From: an uncultured Actinotalea sp.
GTDB lineage: Bacteria > Actinomycetota > Actinomycetes > Actinomycetales > Cellulomonadaceae
NCBI RefSeq assembly: GCF_946885855.1
Contig: NZ_CAMPHH010000207.1
Coordinates: 1-6,108, forward strand
Direction of reading: 5' to 3'
DNA: 6,108 nt
The notes beneath the pieces were generated by a model. The model saw only the letters and a list, made by a program, of their open reading frames with translations, ran no database searches and had not been told where the DNA came from. Both the position numbers and the translations under genes were made by a program. Positions 5,441 to 6,108 of this stretch are shown piece after piece; position 1 is the stretch's first letter; every line of letters begins with the position of its first letter.

Positions 5441-5450
5441 GGATCCGCCT
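5437..5450. repeat. 14-bp perfect palindrome
   Basis: AGGCGGATCCGCCT reads the same on both strands. It overlaps the right arm of the neighbouring inverted repeat by four bases and centres about 55 bases upstream of the predicted SRPBCC start. It could be an operator half of a composite site; no family was assigned. The rest of the gene-free stretch up to 5570 shows nothing firm. Confidence 0.45.
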
Positions 5451-5570
5451 GCCCTCAGGTGCTCCGCGCCGGCGGTGGGTCCGCGGCACGCGCGTGATGA
5501 CACCTGTGACCGAGGTCCTCGAGCGGAGGCGGGCGCAGGCGCGGGGGCTGCGACGACCGGGTGAGAAGGC

Positions 5571-5619
5571 GTTGACACGTCCGAACAGGGCATTGCGCGG
5601 ATGTCCGGATTGTGTCAAC
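5571..5619. promoter_or_regulatory. Inverted repeat with TTGACA -35 and BldD-like half-sites
   Basis: GTTGACAC (5571-5578) and GTGTCAAC (5612-5619) are perfect inverted copies 33 bases apart, and similarity extends inward through TCCGnACA on each side. The left copy holds a perfect TTGACA -35 for the bldC transcript, although no good TAnnnT lies 16-19 bases on. The core TGACAC and GTGTCA each fit the BldD half-site pattern TnACnC / GnGTnA. In Streptomyces bldC is a BldD target. The spacing is wider than the classic contiguous site. Confidence 0.45.
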
Positions 5620-5623
5620 CTGT

Positions 5624-5717
5624 CCTTCGTCAGCGAAAAGGGCAAACCCACCGTGAGGTGGGGACGCAAAGCCAACGGGACCCAGCGGGTCGGCCGGGCT
5701 CACCGAACGACGAAAGG
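5624..5717 (+). ncRNA. Cyclic di-GMP-I (GEMM-I) riboswitch controlling bldC
   Basis: All hallmarks of the GEMM-I aptamer are present in order. AAAAGGGCAAACC begins at 5636. A CCCACC/GGTGGG stem (5647-5662) is capped by a GTGA GNRA tetraloop. GACGCAAAGCC follows (5663-5673), its GCC pairing back to GGC at 5641-5643. A third stem is GACCC/GGGTC (5679-5683 with 5687-5691), extended by CGG/CCG (5676-5678 with 5694-5696) with a GG bulge. The 3' conserved CACCGAA (5701-5707) comes next. The closing stem pairs TTCGTC (5626-5631) with GACGAA (5709-5714), extendable to CCTT/AAGG. In known members the GNRA loop docks into the third stem and c-di-GMP binds at the three-way junction. The outer end abuts the bldC ribosome binding site. 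A cGAMP-selective variant (GEMM-Ib) cannot be excluded by eye. Confidence 0.95.
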
Positions 5718-5720
5718 GAG
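5715..5720 (+). promoter_or_regulatory. bldC ribosome binding site at the edge of the riboswitch
   Basis: AGGGAG ends six bases before the ATG at 5727. Its first bases (AAGG, 5714-5717) can pair with CCTT at 5624-5627 as an extension of the riboswitch closing stem, with one bulged A. No intrinsic terminator lies between aptamer and gene, which favours control of translation rather than transcription. Confidence 0.75.
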
Positions 5721-5726
5721 AGCGCC

Positions 5727-5951
5727 ATGTCGCCTCAGACCTCTCAGCAGGACCGTGCCGACGCCCCGGGTGCCCTGCTCACCCCGGCCGAGGTCGCGAG
5801 CATGTTCCGGGTGGACCCGAAGACCGTGACCCGCTGGGCCAAGGCGGGCAAGCTCTCGGCCATCCGCACCCTCGGCGGCCACCGGCGCTACAGCGAGGCC
5901 GAGGTGCGCAGCCTCCTCCACGGCGTCCCGCAGCCGCGCGCCGAGGACTGA
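5727..5951 (+). CDS. bldC: BldC, MerR-like DNA-binding developmental regulator
   Basis: This is a 74-residue protein that is a single MerR-type winged helix-turn-helix. In Streptomyces, BldC binds direct repeats cooperatively as head-to-tail oligomers and holds back the switch to sporulation. A variable N-terminus (1-16) precedes LLTPAEVASMFRVDPKTVTR (17-36), the helix-turn-helix, then WAKAGKL (37-43), and the wing, IRTLGGHRRYSEAEVRSLL (46-64). By memory this is near-identical to Streptomyces BldC over the core. It lacks the coiled-coil dimerisation and effector domains of true MerR proteins, as expected. The ATG is fixed by AGGGAG six bases upstream; the in-frame extension further up is riboswitch sequence. 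An upstream GEMM-I aptamer places its expression under c-di-GMP, and a 17-bp hairpin ends the unit. If the host does not sporulate, BldC's targets here are unknown. Confidence 0.96.
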   Translation: MSPQTSQQDRADAPGALLTPAEVASMFRVDPKTVTRWAKAGKLSAIRTLGGHRRYSEAEVRSLLHGVPQPRAED

Positions 5952-5963
5952 CCGACTCCTCAC

Positions 5964-6002
5964 CGAAGGCCCCGACCGGCTCGTCGCCGGTCGGGGCCTT
6001 CG
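5964..6002 (+). terminator. bldC terminator
   Basis: CGAAGGCCCCGACCGGC (5964-5980) pairs perfectly with GCCGGTCGGGGCCTTCG (5986-6002) over a 5-base TCGTC loop: 17 pairs, starting 12 bases after the stop. Only a short TT lies in the 3' arm, with no U tract after it, as is usual in high-GC actinobacteria. Confidence 0.85.
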
Positions 6003-6108
6003 TGCGTCCGGGCCCCGGCGGACCGCCTCGGACGCGGGTCGTCGTCGTGTCGCGGTTCCCGCACCCGTGACACGCACGCGGAGGAGCATGGGAGAAGAGG
6101 GGGTGCAC
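6003..6108. other. Intergenic end of window, possible start of a further gene
   Basis: No complete gene lies here. GTGTC-G-CGG (6047-6055) and CCG-T-GACAC (6065-6073) form an imperfect inverted repeat with a 9-base centre that could be an operator. GGAGGAG (6080-6086) is followed by ATG at 6088, reading MGEEGVH to the window edge. The ribosome-site spacing is too short to be convincing, so a plus-strand gene starting here is only a possibility. Confidence 0.25.

Noticed and set aside
5505..5520. A degenerate DosR-like site, GTGACC-GA-GGTCCT
   Set aside because: It matches the adhE/hsp20 box at only 10 of 12 arm positions, is poorly placed relative to either neighbouring promoter, and such GC-rich matches are expected by chance.
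5324..5593. A 90-residue N-terminal extension of the SRPBCC protein
   Set aside because: A strong AGGAGG site sits before the ATG at 5323, and the extension is low-complexity Arg/Ala/Gly/Pro sequence covering the promoter and palindromes.
5676..5691. A CGGGACCCAG sequence matching half of the DosR-like box
   Set aside because: It forms the third stem of the c-di-GMP riboswitch, which fully explains it, and it lacks the second half-site.
6088..6108. Start of a further plus-strand gene (ATG at 6088)
   Set aside because: Only seven codons are visible and the purine-rich run is too close to the ATG for a normal ribosome site, so it cannot be supported from this window.
1..6108. CRISPR arrays, insertion sequences, tRNA or rRNA genes
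   Set aside because: No regularly spaced repeats, transposase-like products, terminal inverted repeats, or tRNA/rRNA-like sequence were seen.

Overview
The window is very G+C-rich and carries four well-recognised genes plus one broad-family gene, all with actinobacterial style: GTG/ATG starts, strong GGAGG-type ribosome binding sites, TAnnnT -10 elements and U-poor hairpin terminators. The last gene is a near-canonical BldC, a developmental regulator typical of Actinobacteria. Together with a fermentative AdhE, this suggests a facultatively anaerobic or microaerobic actinobacterium, perhaps of the Cellulomonas/Promicromonospora kind. The lineage is inference only.

Layout. Positions 44-2767 (minus) hold adhE, the bifunctional acetaldehyde/alcohol dehydrogenase. 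Divergent from it, 3072-3536 (plus) holds a small heat-shock protein (Hsp20). The 304-base region between them has no gene but is dense in regulatory sequence. It holds a DosR/DevR-like palindrome, a weaker second copy 63 bp away, a Rex/Crp-like dyad over the adhE promoter, a clear CIRCE element (HrcA operator) over the hsp20 promoter, and a strong palindrome just before the hsp20 ribosome binding site. Convergent to hsp20, 3553-4800 (minus) holds a MalY/PatB-type PLP enzyme. Its -10 element places the predicted transcription start on the A of its ATG. A 15-bp hairpin then separates it from an SRPBCC-fold protein at 4868-5323 (minus).

The right end is the most striking part. A c-di-GMP-I (GEMM-I) riboswitch at about 5624-5717 directly precedes bldC (5727-5951, plus), which ends in a 17-bp hairpin terminator. 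The outer riboswitch stem can pair with part of the bldC ribosome binding site. Upstream of the aptamer lies an inverted repeat whose half-sites fit the known BldD consensus.

How the parts fit. The left half reads as a hypoxia/redox/heat-responsive pair: adhE disposes of NADH as ethanol and Hsp20 protects proteins in stressed or non-growing cells. The right half reads as a second-messenger-controlled developmental regulator. The two middle minus-strand genes have no evident link to either. Operator and promoter assignments come from motif matching by eye and are inference; the coding calls and the riboswitch are much firmer.
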